Assembly: GCA_021787845.1 (NCBI GenBank) | Contig: JAJYLH010000050.1 | Span: forward strand, 1-41,984 | Reading direction: 5' to 3' | Length of the DNA stretch: 41,984 nt | DNA from: Myxococcales bacterium | GTDB taxonomy: Bacteria; Myxococcota; Myxococcia; Myxococcales; JAJYLH01 | Shown: positions 1 through 7,407 of the stretch, in pieces | Position numbering within the stretch: position 1 is the first letter of the stretch | How the letters are laid out: the number at the start of each line of letters is the position of its first letter | Made by a program: the position numbers and the translations under genes | The notes under the pieces: model-generated | Database searches by the model: none | The model's input: the letters and a program-made list of their open reading frames with translations, nothing else | Told to the model about the DNA's origin: nothing

Positions 1-96
1 GGCCGGGCACGAGGGCGGTGGCAACGAGCGAGGTCCGTGGGCCCGGCCGCCTCAGGGCGAGCGGGAACGACAACCTGAGATGTCTGGATACCCAGC
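1..96 (-). mobile_element. Foldback MITE-like element, copy 1 (partial, cut by window edge)
   Basis: All 96 bases are the exact reverse complement of 17685-17780, the left part of the complete 255-bp element at 17685-17939. The terminus is GGATACCCAGC at 86-96. The next nine bases (97-105, CTGTGCAGG) should be one copy of the target duplication; the other lies outside the window. The element sits directly in front of motif I of a cytosine methyltransferase and carries an ATG at 80 that is in frame with the remaining coding part. The perfect identity of the shared part suggests recent movement. Confidence 0.85.
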
Positions 97-97
97 C

Positions 98-586
98 TGT
101 GCAGGGTCCGGGGCATGGAGTGAGCCCTACCGGCTGGCCGGCTACGATGTGCGCCGGGTCACCCTACCCGATGGAGATGTCCGGACCTTTGTTCCTCCAT
201 CGTCGGTTTGGGGTGTGCTCGCTGCGCCACCCTGCACCGAGTTCTCGCTCGCGAAGAACGGGCATTCCCGCGACTTTGTGCGCGGGATGGAGACCGTCAA
301 CGCCTGCATGCGCATCATCGCGCAGGCGAAGCCGCGGTGGTGGGCGCTCGAGAACCCGGGCTCTGGTTATCTCGCGCAGTTCCTCGGAACTCCCCGGGAC
401 ATGTTTCAGCCCGCGGACTTCGGTGATTCTTGGACGAAGCGGACGGCGCTCTTGGGTGAATTCGTCCTTCCTGAGCGTGGCCCGTATGTCGTCCCGGAAC
501 GGTCCGCGATGGATCGGTCTTCCGCGGCGGAACGGGCGATCACACCGCCGGGTTTCGCGCGCGCTTTCTGTCGCGCCAACCCCTGA
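98..586 (+). pseudogene. Phage-type DNA cytosine-C5 methyltransferase, 5' end disrupted by the element at 1-96
   Basis: The remaining 162 residues start at what looks like motif I (CAGSGAWSEPYRLAGYDV, the usual F/C-x-G-x-G loop that binds SAM). They continue with the motif IV catalytic loop APPCTEFS (nucleophilic Cys), a motif VI-like ENP (WWALENPGSGYL) and the segment FGDSWTKRTALLGEF, which is typical of short phage-encoded cytosine methyltransferases. The C-terminal ITPPGFARAF also fits, so the 3' end seems natural. The N-terminal beta strand before motif I is missing because the foldback element ends at 96. An ATG inside the element (80) could start a shortened protein, but without the start of the SAM-binding fold activity is doubtful. 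It lies just beyond the 3' end of tRNA-Thr, a common integration site for phages and islands. The family assignment is good; loss of function is inferred. Confidence 0.78.
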
Positions 587-665
587 CCTGTCGTCGGCTG
601 GCGAGAGCTGACGCGTGCTGTCGTTTTCGCGCGTGCTCGCCGGTCGTCGGTTGCGCGCGAGAGGC

Positions 666-741
666 TGGAGCCGACGAGCGGACTTGAACCGCTGACCTGC
701 TGATTACGAATCAGCTGCTCTACCAACTGAGCTACGTCGGC
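666..741 (-). tRNA. tRNA-Thr (anticodon CGT)
   Basis: Read on the minus strand, a seven-base acceptor stem GCCGACG pairs with CGTCGGC, followed by discriminator T and an encoded CCA (666-669). The D-arm contains AGCTCAGTTGGTAGAGC, the anticodon stem-loop is CTGATTCGTAATCAG with CGT as anticodon (reads ACG, threonine), and the T-arm contains GGTTCAAGTCC. The 76-nt length and all invariant positions fit an intact tRNA. Its 3' end faces the phage-type methyltransferase fragment, so it may have served as an attachment site. Confidence 0.95.
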
Positions 742-809
742 CCTCACGGCCGTGGACGCTTGGTAGCAGACCGGGCCGAGCAGGGCAAGCCCAATCGCAC
801 CGCGCGCGA

Positions 810-1649
810 TCACGGCGGGTGGGAGGCATCCTTCAGCGCGAGAACGCGCGCATAGACCTCCTGCCGCGGCAGGCGGTAGTCGCGCGCGAGCGCCTTCGCG
901 ATGTCGCCCACGTGCTCCCCCGCCGCCAGCCGCTCCCGTATCGCCTCGTCGAGAGGTGGCAGCGCTTCCGCTTCGGGAGACGGCTCCCGCCCACCTTCTA
1001 CGACGATCACCACCTCGCCCCGCGCGCCCGCCGCGAAGCGCTCGGCCAGCTCCGGCAACGGTCCGCGCACGACCTCCTCATGCACCTTCGTCAGCTCCCG
1101 CGCGACCGCCGCCCGTCGCGGCCCGAGCGCGCGCGAAAGGTCCGCGAGCGTCTCGCCCGTCCGATTCCCCGCCTCGTACAGAATCGCCGTCACCCCCGAG
1201 CGCGCGACCTCCCCCAGCGCCGCCCGCCGCGCGTCCCCTTTGCGCGGCAGAAAGCCGAGGAAGAGGAACCGGGACGAGTCGAGCCCCGAGGCGGACAACG
1301 CCGCCACCGCCGCGCTCGGACCCGGAATCGGCACCACCGCGACGCCCGCGTCCAGGGCCGCGTCCACCAGCTTCGCGCCGGGGTCGCTCACCGCCGGGGT
1401 GCCCGCGTCGGTCACCAGCGCTAGCGATTGCCCGGAGCGCAGCCGCTCGACGAGAGGGCTTACGCGGTCCCGCTCGGCGAAGGCCGGCAGGCTGAAGAGC
1501 GGCCGCGAGAGGCTGAAATGGGTCAACAGCTCCCGCGTGCGCCGGGTGTCCTCCGCCACCACCAGGTCGACCTCCCCCAACACCCGCCGCGCCCGGGGCG
1601 ACAGATCCTCGAGGTTCCCGATCGGCGTCGCCACGACGAAGAGGGTCAC
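810..1649 (-). CDS. rsmI: 16S rRNA (cytidine-1402 2'-O)-methyltransferase RsmI
   Basis: RsmI methylates the ribose 2'-OH of C1402 in the decoding centre of 16S rRNA, using SAM, in the cytoplasm. The 279 residues match the usual family length. The N-terminus LFVVATPIGNLEDLSPRA is the family hallmark, followed by AEDTRRTRELL, the SAM-site loop LVTDAGTPAVSDPG, and PIPGPSAAVAALSASGL of the tetrapyrrole-methylase fold. The C-terminal third contains the TKVHEEVVRG segment seen in RsmI. It lies six bases downstream of the yraN-like gene on the same strand, the common bacterial pairing, so the two are probably co-transcribed together with the ATPase gene upstream. Nothing looks damaged. Confidence 0.95.
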   Translation of the reverse strand: MTLFVVATPIGNLEDLSPRARRVLGEVDLVVAEDTRRTRELLTHFSLSRPLFSLPAFAERDRVSPLVERLRSGQSLALVTDAGTPAVSDPGAKLVDAALDAGVAVVPIPGPSAAVAALSASGLDSSRFLFLGFLPRKGDARRAALGEVARSGVTAILYEAGNRTGETLADLSRALGPRRAAVARELTKVHEEVVRGPLPELAERFAAGARGEVVIVVEGGREPSPEAEALPPLDEAIRERLAAGEHVGDIAKALARDYRLPRQEVYARVLALKDASHPP

Positions 1650-1655
1650 GCTCTC

Positions 1656-2069
1656 TTAGCTCCCATCCTCGCCGACCGACGCGTCGAACGCCGACTCGAC
1701 GTGGACGAATTGGGGCTCGCGTCTCGCATCGAGCGAAAGACCGACCACGTCGAACCGAAGCGGGCGGGCCTCGAGACCGGCGCGCCAGACATAGTCCGCC
1801 GCCGCTCGGAGAATGCGCCGCTGCTTGGCGACTGTGACGCTCTCGAGCGGGTCCACTACCGACCCCCGCTTGCGCTTTCGGACCTCGACGAAGACGACGA
1901 GCTCGCCCTGGGCCATCACCAGGTCGACTTCGCCCCCACGGGCGACGTGGTTTCGCGCGAGCGGGAGGTAGCCCTGACGGACGAGGAACGACTCGGCGAG
2001 GGTTTCGGCGCGTTGCCCGGCCCGGCGGCGGGAGCGCGCCCGAGCGCGACGCCTGGCAGGAGCGCTCAC
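1656..2069 (-). CDS. YraN/UPF0102-family endonuclease-like protein
   Basis: This is a small (137 aa) restriction-endonuclease-like fold protein of unknown precise role; the family sits next to rsmI in many genomes. After a very basic N-terminus come GQRAETLAESFLVRQGY, RNHVARGGEVDLVMAQ and VVFVEVRKRKRG. These give the GEVDL Asp and the E-V-(K) half-site of the PD-(D/E)xK nuclease core; here the usual Lys of EVK is Arg followed by Lys. The start is chosen as GTG at 2069 because it overlaps the stop of the upstream ATPase gene (GTGA, four bases), which implies translational coupling, and because it gives the family length. A longer upstream reading would only overlap the ATPase gene. Nuclease activity is inferred from the fold. 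Confidence 0.88.
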   Translation of the reverse strand: MSAPARRRARARSRRRAGQRAETLAESFLVRQGYLPLARNHVARGGEVDLVMAQGELVVFVEVRKRKRGSVVDPLESVTVAKQRRILRAAADYVWRAGLEARPLRFDVVGLSLDARREPQFVHVESAFDASVGEDGS

Positions 2070-3871
2070 GCAGCCTTCTCGGCGCGGCCGACCGCCACGA
2101 GGTGATCGACCACCCCTGGCGGCGGAGCCTCGAACGCCCGGACGAGCACCTGGGTCGAGCTGCCGAGCGCCTTGAGCATCTTCACGAAGAGGGCGCGATG
2201 GCTCGTGTCGACCATCACGCTCGGCTCGTCGACCAACACGGGAAGCTTGAGCGCTCCCGCTAGCCGTTCGGCCAGCGCCAGCCGCACGCCGAGCACGACC
2301 AGGTCCCGGTCGGCCGGCGACAACCCCCCGATCGGTCCTTTCGCCCCGCCAGCGGCGACCACGTTGAACCCGCTCTCGCGCGGCTCGACCGCGACGAAGC
2401 GCCGGTCGGTCAAGGCGACGAGGTACTGGCCGAGCCGCTGGCCGAGCCCGCGCAAGAGGTCCGTCACTTGGCTCCCGGTCGCCTCGGCCGCCCGGGCGAT
2501 CGGCGCGGCGAGCGGGTCGTCGACGGTCGAGGTCAAGCCCAGCACCTCCTCGCAGACCTGGACTTCGCGCCGGATCGCTCCGGGGTCGCGGGAGAAGCCG
2601 AACGAAGTGACGAGCGCCTCGCGTTCCGCGAGCTGGGCCGCGAGCCCGTCCCGCTCTTGGGCGACGCCGGCGACCTGCGGGTCGCTCTTCACCTCCTCGA
2701 GCTCGCGCAGGAGGGCGACCCTGCGCGCCTCGAGGACGTCGCGCTCTTCCAGCTTGGCCGAGAGGGCTGCTGGAGAGCCCGCCTCCAAGAGCCGCATCGC
2801 CTCGTGGACGGGCGCCGTGTCGGCCTCGTACTGTTTCTCGATCCGCTTCTCGATCTCCAGGAGGTCGGAAAGGCGGCGGCGGCCTCCCTCCGCCTCCTCG
2901 ACGACCCCGACGAAGCGCCAGGCGGCGAACGCGGCGACGGCGAACCCGGCGGGAACGAGCCACCAGAGCCAGGCCCAGCCGAGGACGAGGGCGAGCGCGG
3001 CGCAGGCGAGGCCCCCGCCGACGCCGCCGAGCAGCATCTGGTCCTTCCACAACGCGGCCCGGCCGGGCGCGGCGACGGTCTGGCGCTCGTACTCCGCCTG
3101 CTTGCGCTTGAGCTCGGCGAGAGCGCCTTCTCTGTGCGCTTGCGCTTCGGGATAGTCCCGAATCTTCTGCTCCAGGCCCTGGGTGGCCTCGCCCAGCCGC
3201 CGGAACGCCAGCGCCTTCTGCTCCAGCTCGGAGATCTGCTCCTGAAGCTCGTCGACCCGCCGGGTGGTCTCCGACAGCTCGCCGATCCGAATCTGGAGCT
3301 GAAAGACCTCGTCCTGCACCTTCTCGAAATCGACCGCCTTGACGAGCTCTTGCTTGAGCCGGGGGAGCTTCTGGCGCGCCTCGTCCGCGGTGAAGCGCAG
3401 GTCCGTCTCCTCGGAGGTGGGCGAGAGCGCCGCCGGCTTCCCGCCACTCTTCCCGGTGCCCGCCTGGCTCGGCAGCGACGCCTGCTGGAGGAAGAACAGG
3501 TCGCGAAAGGCTTCCGGGGGCGGCAGACCCACCTGCGTCGCGAGGGCCTGGGCGACCTCGCCCTCCTCCTGGGCGACCGTCACCGGAGGCCCAGCGGCAT
3601 CGCTTCTGAGGAGCGTGCGGCCGCGGTCGAAATCGCGCACGACCCGCCAGGTGTGGCCGTCACGGCCGAGGATGGTCAGGGCCGCCTTGCGAGGAGTGGC
3701 GACGGCGGCGAGCTTGAGGCCGTCGTCGGAGGCCGGGTAGAGGACCGCGCGGATGAGCAACCCGAACTCGACCTCGCGGCCGACCAGGGCGTTGAGGCCG
3801 GCCTTGAGGGGAATCCGAGCGGTGGCCGGAAACCCGACGACGTTCTGGACGGCGATTTCGGTCAGGAGCAT
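2066..3871 (-). CDS. SMC/RecN/YhaN-like AAA protein with central membrane hairpin and degenerate Walker A
   Basis: The 601-aa protein has the layout of YhaN-type ABC ATPases: an N-terminal head half (residues 1-130), coiled coil (about 165-275), two hydrophobic segments (about 277-320), more coiled coil (about 320-430) and a C-terminal head half. The C-terminal half has a signature-like LSPADRDLVVLGVRLALAE and a Walker B-like LPVLVDEPSVMVDT. Where the P-loop should be (GxNGxGKS) the protein reads LNALVGREVEFG, with no glycine-rich loop and no GKS/T, so canonical ATP binding is not expected. It is the first gene of the run leading to the yraN-like gene and rsmI and overlaps the former by four bases. 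Its role is unknown; a membrane-linked DNA or envelope organiser is possible. The alignment to the SMC superfamily is convincing; the loss of ATPase activity is inferred. Confidence 0.75.
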   Translation of the reverse strand: MLLTEIAVQNVVGFPATARIPLKAGLNALVGREVEFGLLIRAVLYPASDDGLKLAAVATPRKAALTILGRDGHTWRVVRDFDRGRTLLRSDAAGPPVTVAQEEGEVAQALATQVGLPPPEAFRDLFFLQQASLPSQAGTGKSGGKPAALSPTSEETDLRFTADEARQKLPRLKQELVKAVDFEKVQDEVFQLQIRIGELSETTRRVDELQEQISELEQKALAFRRLGEATQGLEQKIRDYPEAQAHREGALAELKRKQAEYERQTVAAPGRAALWKDQMLLGGVGGGLACAALALVLGWAWLWWLVPAGFAVAAFAAWRFVGVVEEAEGGRRRLSDLLEIEKRIEKQYEADTAPVHEAMRLLEAGSPAALSAKLEERDVLEARRVALLRELEEVKSDPQVAGVAQERDGLAAQLAEREALVTSFGFSRDPGAIRREVQVCEEVLGLTSTVDDPLAAPIARAAEATGSQVTDLLRGLGQRLGQYLVALTDRRFVAVEPRESGFNVVAAGGAKGPIGGLSPADRDLVVLGVRLALAERLAGALKLPVLVDEPSVMVDTSHRALFVKMLKALGSSTQVLVRAFEAPPPGVVDHLVAVGRAEKAA

Positions 3872-4198
3872 CGCATCCGGTCCCCAGCGGCCCTGGCGCT
3901 AGCTCGTTTCAGGGTAGCACGAGGATTCGCGGCGGGCGGAAGAAGGATGGCGTCGCCTTCCGGCCCCTTCGGCGGCTCTCCCGCTCGAGGTCCGCGCCGG
4001 CGCGCCACCTGGTCCCCTCGGGTCGGCGTGGCCTCCACGAGACGTGGGCGTGCCGCCGCCTCGAAGGCGACAAGCGCACGGAAAGCCGAGCGCCTCGTGA
4101 GGGCGCGACGGCTCGGGGCCCTTGCCGATGGACGGGGGTGACTAACTTCGCCGTGGGGACCCGGCGAAAGTAGGCGCACGAACCCAAGGGAGGGATGC
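3872..4198. other. Divergent intergenic region, no gene seen
   Basis: This 327-bp gap separates the ATPase gene (leftwards) from the outer-membrane barrel gene (rightwards). I see no convincing coding sequence; the short open frames on both strands are Arg/Pro/Ala-rich as expected by chance at this GC content. It should hold both promoters. The only clear signal is the ribosome-binding site AAGGGAGG at about 4186-4193 ahead of the barrel gene. Confidence 0.6.
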
Positions 4199-4825
4199 AT
4201 GCGGCAGACTCTCATCGCACTGGCGGTCGCGGCGCTCGTCGCGCCGGCCGTCGCGCAAGCGCAGGACTACGGACCGAACTACGGCGAGGAGGAGGTGACG
4301 CCCCACCGGATGGGACGCAGCCTCGGCATCATGGGCGACGTCGGCGTCAGCCACTACAACCGGCACCTCGCCCACGAGACGAACACCGGCGTCGGGTACG
4401 GCGCGACGGTCGACCTGAGCCCGCAGCGCAACATCGGGCTCGAGCTCGGGTACGACGGCGGCGTCAACGACCTGTCGAGCAAGTTCTCGTCGGATGGCCG
4501 GCTGGTGACGAACGAGATCGGCGGTGACTTGCGGGTCAACCTGGTGCCGGCGACGTACTCGCTACCGGGCCACTTGAAGCCGTTCCTCTTCGGCGGCGCG
4601 TTCTACCACCGCATCGACACGCAGGGTTTCACGCCGGGCATCAAGGACAACACCAACGCCTTCGCGCTGCCGGTGGGCGCGGGTGTCGAGGTCGACGTCG
4701 GCAAGCGCTTCCTCGTCGGCGCCCGGTACACCTACAACTTCCTGTTCAACGAGATCAACCAATTGGGCGGGCGGAGCGACTTCTGGACGGCGACGGTGGA
4801 CCTCGGCGCCCGGCTGCAGCGGTAG
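4199..4825 (+). CDS. Outer-membrane beta-barrel protein (OmpA/OmpX-like barrel fold)
   Basis: A cleavable signal peptide (MRQTLIALAVAALVAPAVAQAQ, cut after AQA) is followed by about 185 residues of alternating polar and hydrophobic strands with aromatic girdle residues (GYGATVDLSP, IGLELGYDGG, PFLFGGAFYHRI, FLVGARYTYNFLFNEI, FWTATVDLGARL). This fits a small eight-strand outer-membrane barrel of the OMP_b-brl type. The ATG at 4199 is preceded by AAGGGAGG at ideal spacing; a nearby ATG at 4195 is in another frame. No periplasmic OmpA domain follows, so it is a stand-alone barrel. Its ligand or role cannot be told from sequence. It is monocistronic and ends at a hairpin shared with moaE. Confidence 0.8.
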   Translation: MRQTLIALAVAALVAPAVAQAQDYGPNYGEEEVTPHRMGRSLGIMGDVGVSHYNRHLAHETNTGVGYGATVDLSPQRNIGLELGYDGGVNDLSSKFSSDGRLVTNEIGGDLRVNLVPATYSLPGHLKPFLFGGAFYHRIDTQGFTPGIKDNTNAFALPVGAGVEVDVGKRFLVGARYTYNFLFNEINQLGGRSDFWTATVDLGARLQR

Positions 4826-4850
4826 CGAAGAGCGCTAGGGCACACGGTGG

Positions 4851-4878
4851 GCGGGCGGTCCGCGTGAGGGCCGCCCGC
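4851..4878. terminator. Bidirectional hairpin terminator between the barrel gene and moaE
   Basis: An 11-bp stem (GCGGGCGGTCC with GGGCCGCCCGC, one T:G pair) closes a six-base loop and is followed by a T-rich stretch (TCGTTCTTCTCC). It lies between two convergent stop codons, 26 bases after the barrel gene and 45 bases after moaE. Confidence 0.7.
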
Positions 4879-4922
4879 TCGTTCTTCTCCTCGTACCTGG
4901 AACGGCTGTCAGACGCTGGCCG

Positions 4923-5327
4923 TCAGGAGCCCTCCACCCACTCGGCGCCGCTCTCGGTGACCTCGCGCTTCCAGATTTCCGCGCGAGCCTTCACCTGGTC
5001 GATCGCGTACCGGCAGGCTTGGAAGGCCTCCGCCCGGTGCGGCGCGGCCGCGGCGACGACCACGCTCAGCTCCCCGGGAGCGCACTCGCCTAGCCGATGG
5101 TGGATCGCCACCTGGGCGCCCCCGATGCGGGACGCCTCCTCGGCGATGCGCGCGAACGTCTCGAGCGCCATCCGCTCGTGCGCTTCGTACTCGAGGCGCA
5201 GGACCCGGCGGCCGTGCGAGGTGGCGCGCACGGTGCCGAGGAAGGTGACGACCGCTCCGTCCCGGTCGGTCGAGACCTCCTGGACCGCGCGGCCGGCGTC
5301 GAGCGGGCGCAATTCGAGCGCGTGCAC
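4923..5327 (-). CDS. moaE: Molybdopterin synthase catalytic subunit MoaE
   Basis: MoaE is the large subunit of molybdopterin synthase, which inserts two sulfurs carried on the MoaD C-terminus into precursor Z (cPMP) during molybdenum cofactor synthesis. The 134-aa protein has GAVVTFLGTVRATSHGR, LEYEAHERMA, IHHRLGECAPGELSVVV, HRAEAFQACRYAIDQVK and IWKRE, including the two lysines of the active site. The start is GTG at 5327, which begins one base after the moaD stop codon, so the pair is tightly coupled. No other moa gene is in the window. Nothing is unusual about the sequence. Confidence 0.95.
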   Translation of the reverse strand: MHALELRPLDAGRAVQEVSTDRDGAVVTFLGTVRATSHGRRVLRLEYEAHERMALETFARIAEEASRIGGAQVAIHHRLGECAPGELSVVVAAAAPHRAEAFQACRYAIDQVKARAEIWKREVTESGAEWVEGS

Positions 5328-5328
5328 C

Positions 5329-5571
5329 CTACCCTCCCGACACCGGCGGCAGGAGCGCGACCTCGTCGCCGTCCGCCAGGAGCTCCTCCGGCTCGCACAG
5401 CTCCGCGTTGCGCGCGAACCGCACGGCCCGCAAGGGCACGAGCTTCGGATGGACCTCGAGCGCCCGGGCGACGGCGACCTGGACCGTCGCGCGCTCCGGC
5501 AGGTCGAGCTCGTCGCGGGCGGTGCCGGCGCGGTCCTTGAGCGAAGCGAAGTAGCGGATTTCGACGCGCAT
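5329..5571 (-). CDS. moaD: Molybdopterin synthase sulfur-carrier subunit MoaD
   Basis: MoaD is the ubiquitin-like sulfur carrier of molybdopterin synthase. The chosen ATG at 5571 gives 80 residues starting MRVEIRYFASLKDRAG, the family's first beta strand, and ending in LLPPVSGG; the terminal Gly-Gly becomes the thiocarboxylate. An open frame continues further upstream, but that part is low-complexity and too long for the family, so it is left out. moaE follows after one base. The 160-bp region upstream is shared with the divergent yggX-like gene. Confidence 0.93.
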   Translation of the reverse strand: MRVEIRYFASLKDRAGTARDELDLPERATVQVAVARALEVHPKLVPLRAVRFARNAELCEPEELLADGDEVALLPPVSGG

Positions 5572-5731
5572 GCTCGCGTGCGAGTCTAGCGTGCCGTTTG
5601 CCGAGGCGCCCCATCGGGGGCTCCCCTCTCGACGCCTGGCGCCAACGAGCGCGATTGCCCTTGCGTTCGCGGGCAGGTCTTCGCTATGCGATGCGCCGCT
5701 CGACCCTCGTCGGGCTCGGAAGGAGAGAGCG

Positions 5732-6007
5732 ATGGCGCGAACGGTCAGGTGCGTCAAGCTCAGCCAGGAGCTGCCGGGGCTCGACTACCCGCCCTTCGGC
5801 GGCGCTCTCGGAGAGCGTATCTGGCGCGAGGTTTCGGCCCAGGCGTGGCAGACCTACGTCGATCACTTCAAGATGATCATGAACGACTATCGCCTCCAGG
5901 GCGGCACGGAGCTGGCGACCAAGGCGTTCCTCTCCGAGGCCGAGAAGTACTTCTTCGGCGAAGGGTCGAAGCTGCCCGAGGGGTACGTTCCCGAGCAGCC
6001 GAAGTAG
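5732..6007 (+). CDS. yggX: YggX-family Fe(II)-trafficking / oxidative damage protection protein
   Basis: The 91-residue protein equals the family length. It has the conserved CVKLSQELPGLDYPPFGGALGERIW with the single conserved Cys near the N-terminus, then QAWQTYVDHFKMIMNDYRL. YggX proteins protect iron-sulfur clusters from oxidative damage; the mechanism is debated. The ATG at 5732 has AAGGAGAG about six bases ahead. The gene stands alone, divergent from moaD and convergent with the GH57-like gene. MoaD/MoaE and YggX have no strict functional link, so adjacency is probably incidental. Confidence 0.92.
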   Translation: MARTVRCVKLSQELPGLDYPPFGGALGERIWREVSAQAWQTYVDHFKMIMNDYRLQGGTELATKAFLSEAEKYFFGEGSKLPEGYVPEQPK

Positions 6008-6050
6008 AGCGCGCGAGGGCGGCGAGCGCCTGGGCCCCGCGGGAGGACCT

Positions 6051-7184
6051 CTAGAGAGGCGGGCGATCTTCGGCTTCCCGTCCGGCGGCGCCCGACTCCG
6101 CGGCGAGGGAATCGGATAGCTCCTGGATCCCGCCAGCGATGCCCTCCGGCAGCAGCGGTTCGAGACGGCTCAGCGTCGGCCGCAGCGCGAACAGATCCCG
6201 ATCGCTCCCCTCGCGCCAGCGCGACCCGCGCCAAGCGCGGTCGATCGCCCAGCGTAGCGCGCGCACGTCCGGCAGCGCCGACAGTCCGCGACGGTCGAGC
6301 ATCGCCGCCGCCCGCGCCAGGCGCGCCAAGAGCTCCCAGCGCAGCTCCTGCCGGCGGTCGCCTGGCTCTCGCCAGGGCGCGAAGGCCGTTCCCCGCAGGA
6401 GCTCTTCGTCCGATGCCTCGGCGCTACTCGGCAGCGGTGCCGAGCAGCCATCCAGCCGGAAGTGGAACAGGAGGTCCTGCACGCGAAACGTCTGTCGTCC
6501 GGCGAGCAGCTCGACGAGCGCCCGCGGCGGCGGCGAGCGCGGCGTCAGGTCGAGCGCGACGACCCGGAAGCGCGCGAACGGTTGCGCGAGCCTCTCCGGC
6601 GGCGACAGGAGGTCCGAGCGCGAGCGCGCCTCGCCCGCCGCGGCCCGTTCGCTCATCGCGCGGCTGACCGGGAGCAGGAAGAGCCCGGGGAAACCTTGCG
6701 CCGCGTCGACCCGTTCCCCAGCGGCGGCCGGCCCGCTCAACGCGCGCTCGTCGGTGAGGACCATCTCGTATCCGCGCTTGAGCGCCGCGGCGAGCACCCG
6801 CTGGCTTTGCGCGAGCGCGGGCGGCCACAGGCAGGTCGGCCGGTAGAGCGAGCCGAACATCCGCGCGCCCGCCTCGTCGGAAAGCTCGAGCTGCCGGTCC
6901 GCCTCGGCGAGCGGCAAGAGCGGCAAGACCGCCCCGTGGGCCGCGGTCGCGCACAGCTCGACCCGCCGCTTCGCGGCGAGCACCGCCATCTCGGCGACGA
7001 GATCGTGACACCCGTGGCGCTCGAAGGCGGTGAGGGCGGCGGCGCTCACGGCGAGGTTCACGTGCGCGAGCTCGTGGGTCCCGACGGCCGCCAGGATGGG
7101 CTCCGCCGCCGCTGCTAGCCAGCGGGTGGGGTGCCGCCCGGCGTCCTCGGGCAGGTCGAGGCGAAGACAGACCACCCAGAACAT
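6051..7184 (-). CDS. GH57-like glycosidase/deacetylase-fold protein, possibly inactive
   Basis: The N-terminal 230 residues resemble the (beta/alpha)7 barrel of glycoside hydrolase family 57: MFWVVCLRLDLPEDAG at the start, LAAKRRVELCATAAHGAVLPLLP in the place of the AHxxLP motif, then LYRPTCLWPPALAQSQRVL in the place of the family's G-x-W-x-P-E-x-A motif, and RGYEMVLTDERAL. In that third motif the usual Glu is replaced by Ala, and the helical C-terminal third (from about residue 250) is poorly conserved, so catalysis is uncertain. GH57 enzymes act on alpha-glucans such as glycogen. The start is put at 7184 (MFWVV) because the fold begins there; a GTG at 7211 would add nine residues. It is divergent from the DehI-like gene across a 223-bp gap. 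Confidence 0.62.
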   Translation of the reverse strand: MFWVVCLRLDLPEDAGRHPTRWLAAAAEPILAAVGTHELAHVNLAVSAAALTAFERHGCHDLVAEMAVLAAKRRVELCATAAHGAVLPLLPLAEADRQLELSDEAGARMFGSLYRPTCLWPPALAQSQRVLAAALKRGYEMVLTDERALSGPAAAGERVDAAQGFPGLFLLPVSRAMSERAAAGEARSRSDLLSPPERLAQPFARFRVVALDLTPRSPPPRALVELLAGRQTFRVQDLLFHFRLDGCSAPLPSSAEASDEELLRGTAFAPWREPGDRRQELRWELLARLARAAAMLDRRGLSALPDVRALRWAIDRAWRGSRWREGSDRDLFALRPTLSRLEPLLPEGIAGGIQELSDSLAAESGAAGREAEDRPPL

Positions 7185-7407
7185 CGCCGTCCCCGAACGA
7201 ACGTGCGGCACGAGCCCCTGGAACGACCCGGCCGCGCGAATCGGCTTCGCTTTCGAGAATAGGGTCGGCCCTCTCGCCTGGCATCGACGGGCCGGACCGT
7301 CGGCTCAACGAGGATCAGTGCGGATCGAAGGCGCACGCCCTAGCTTGTCGTCCCGGAGCGGCGCCGCGACGCGCCGGGCGAGCGTGGGCGGCGAAAGGGC
7401 TTGGCGA

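Noticed and set aside
406-813. Minus-strand open frame across tRNA-Thr
   Set aside because: It runs through a complete tRNA and opposite the methyltransferase remnant; the translation is not protein-like.
3862-4215. Short open frames in the gap between the ATPase and barrel genes
   Set aside because: No ribosome-binding site or recognisable sequence; the composition matches random high-GC frames.
5572-5731. Molybdenum-cofactor riboswitch upstream of moaD
   Set aside because: I looked for the long conserved P1-P5 arrangement but saw nothing convincing in the short 160-bp divergent region.
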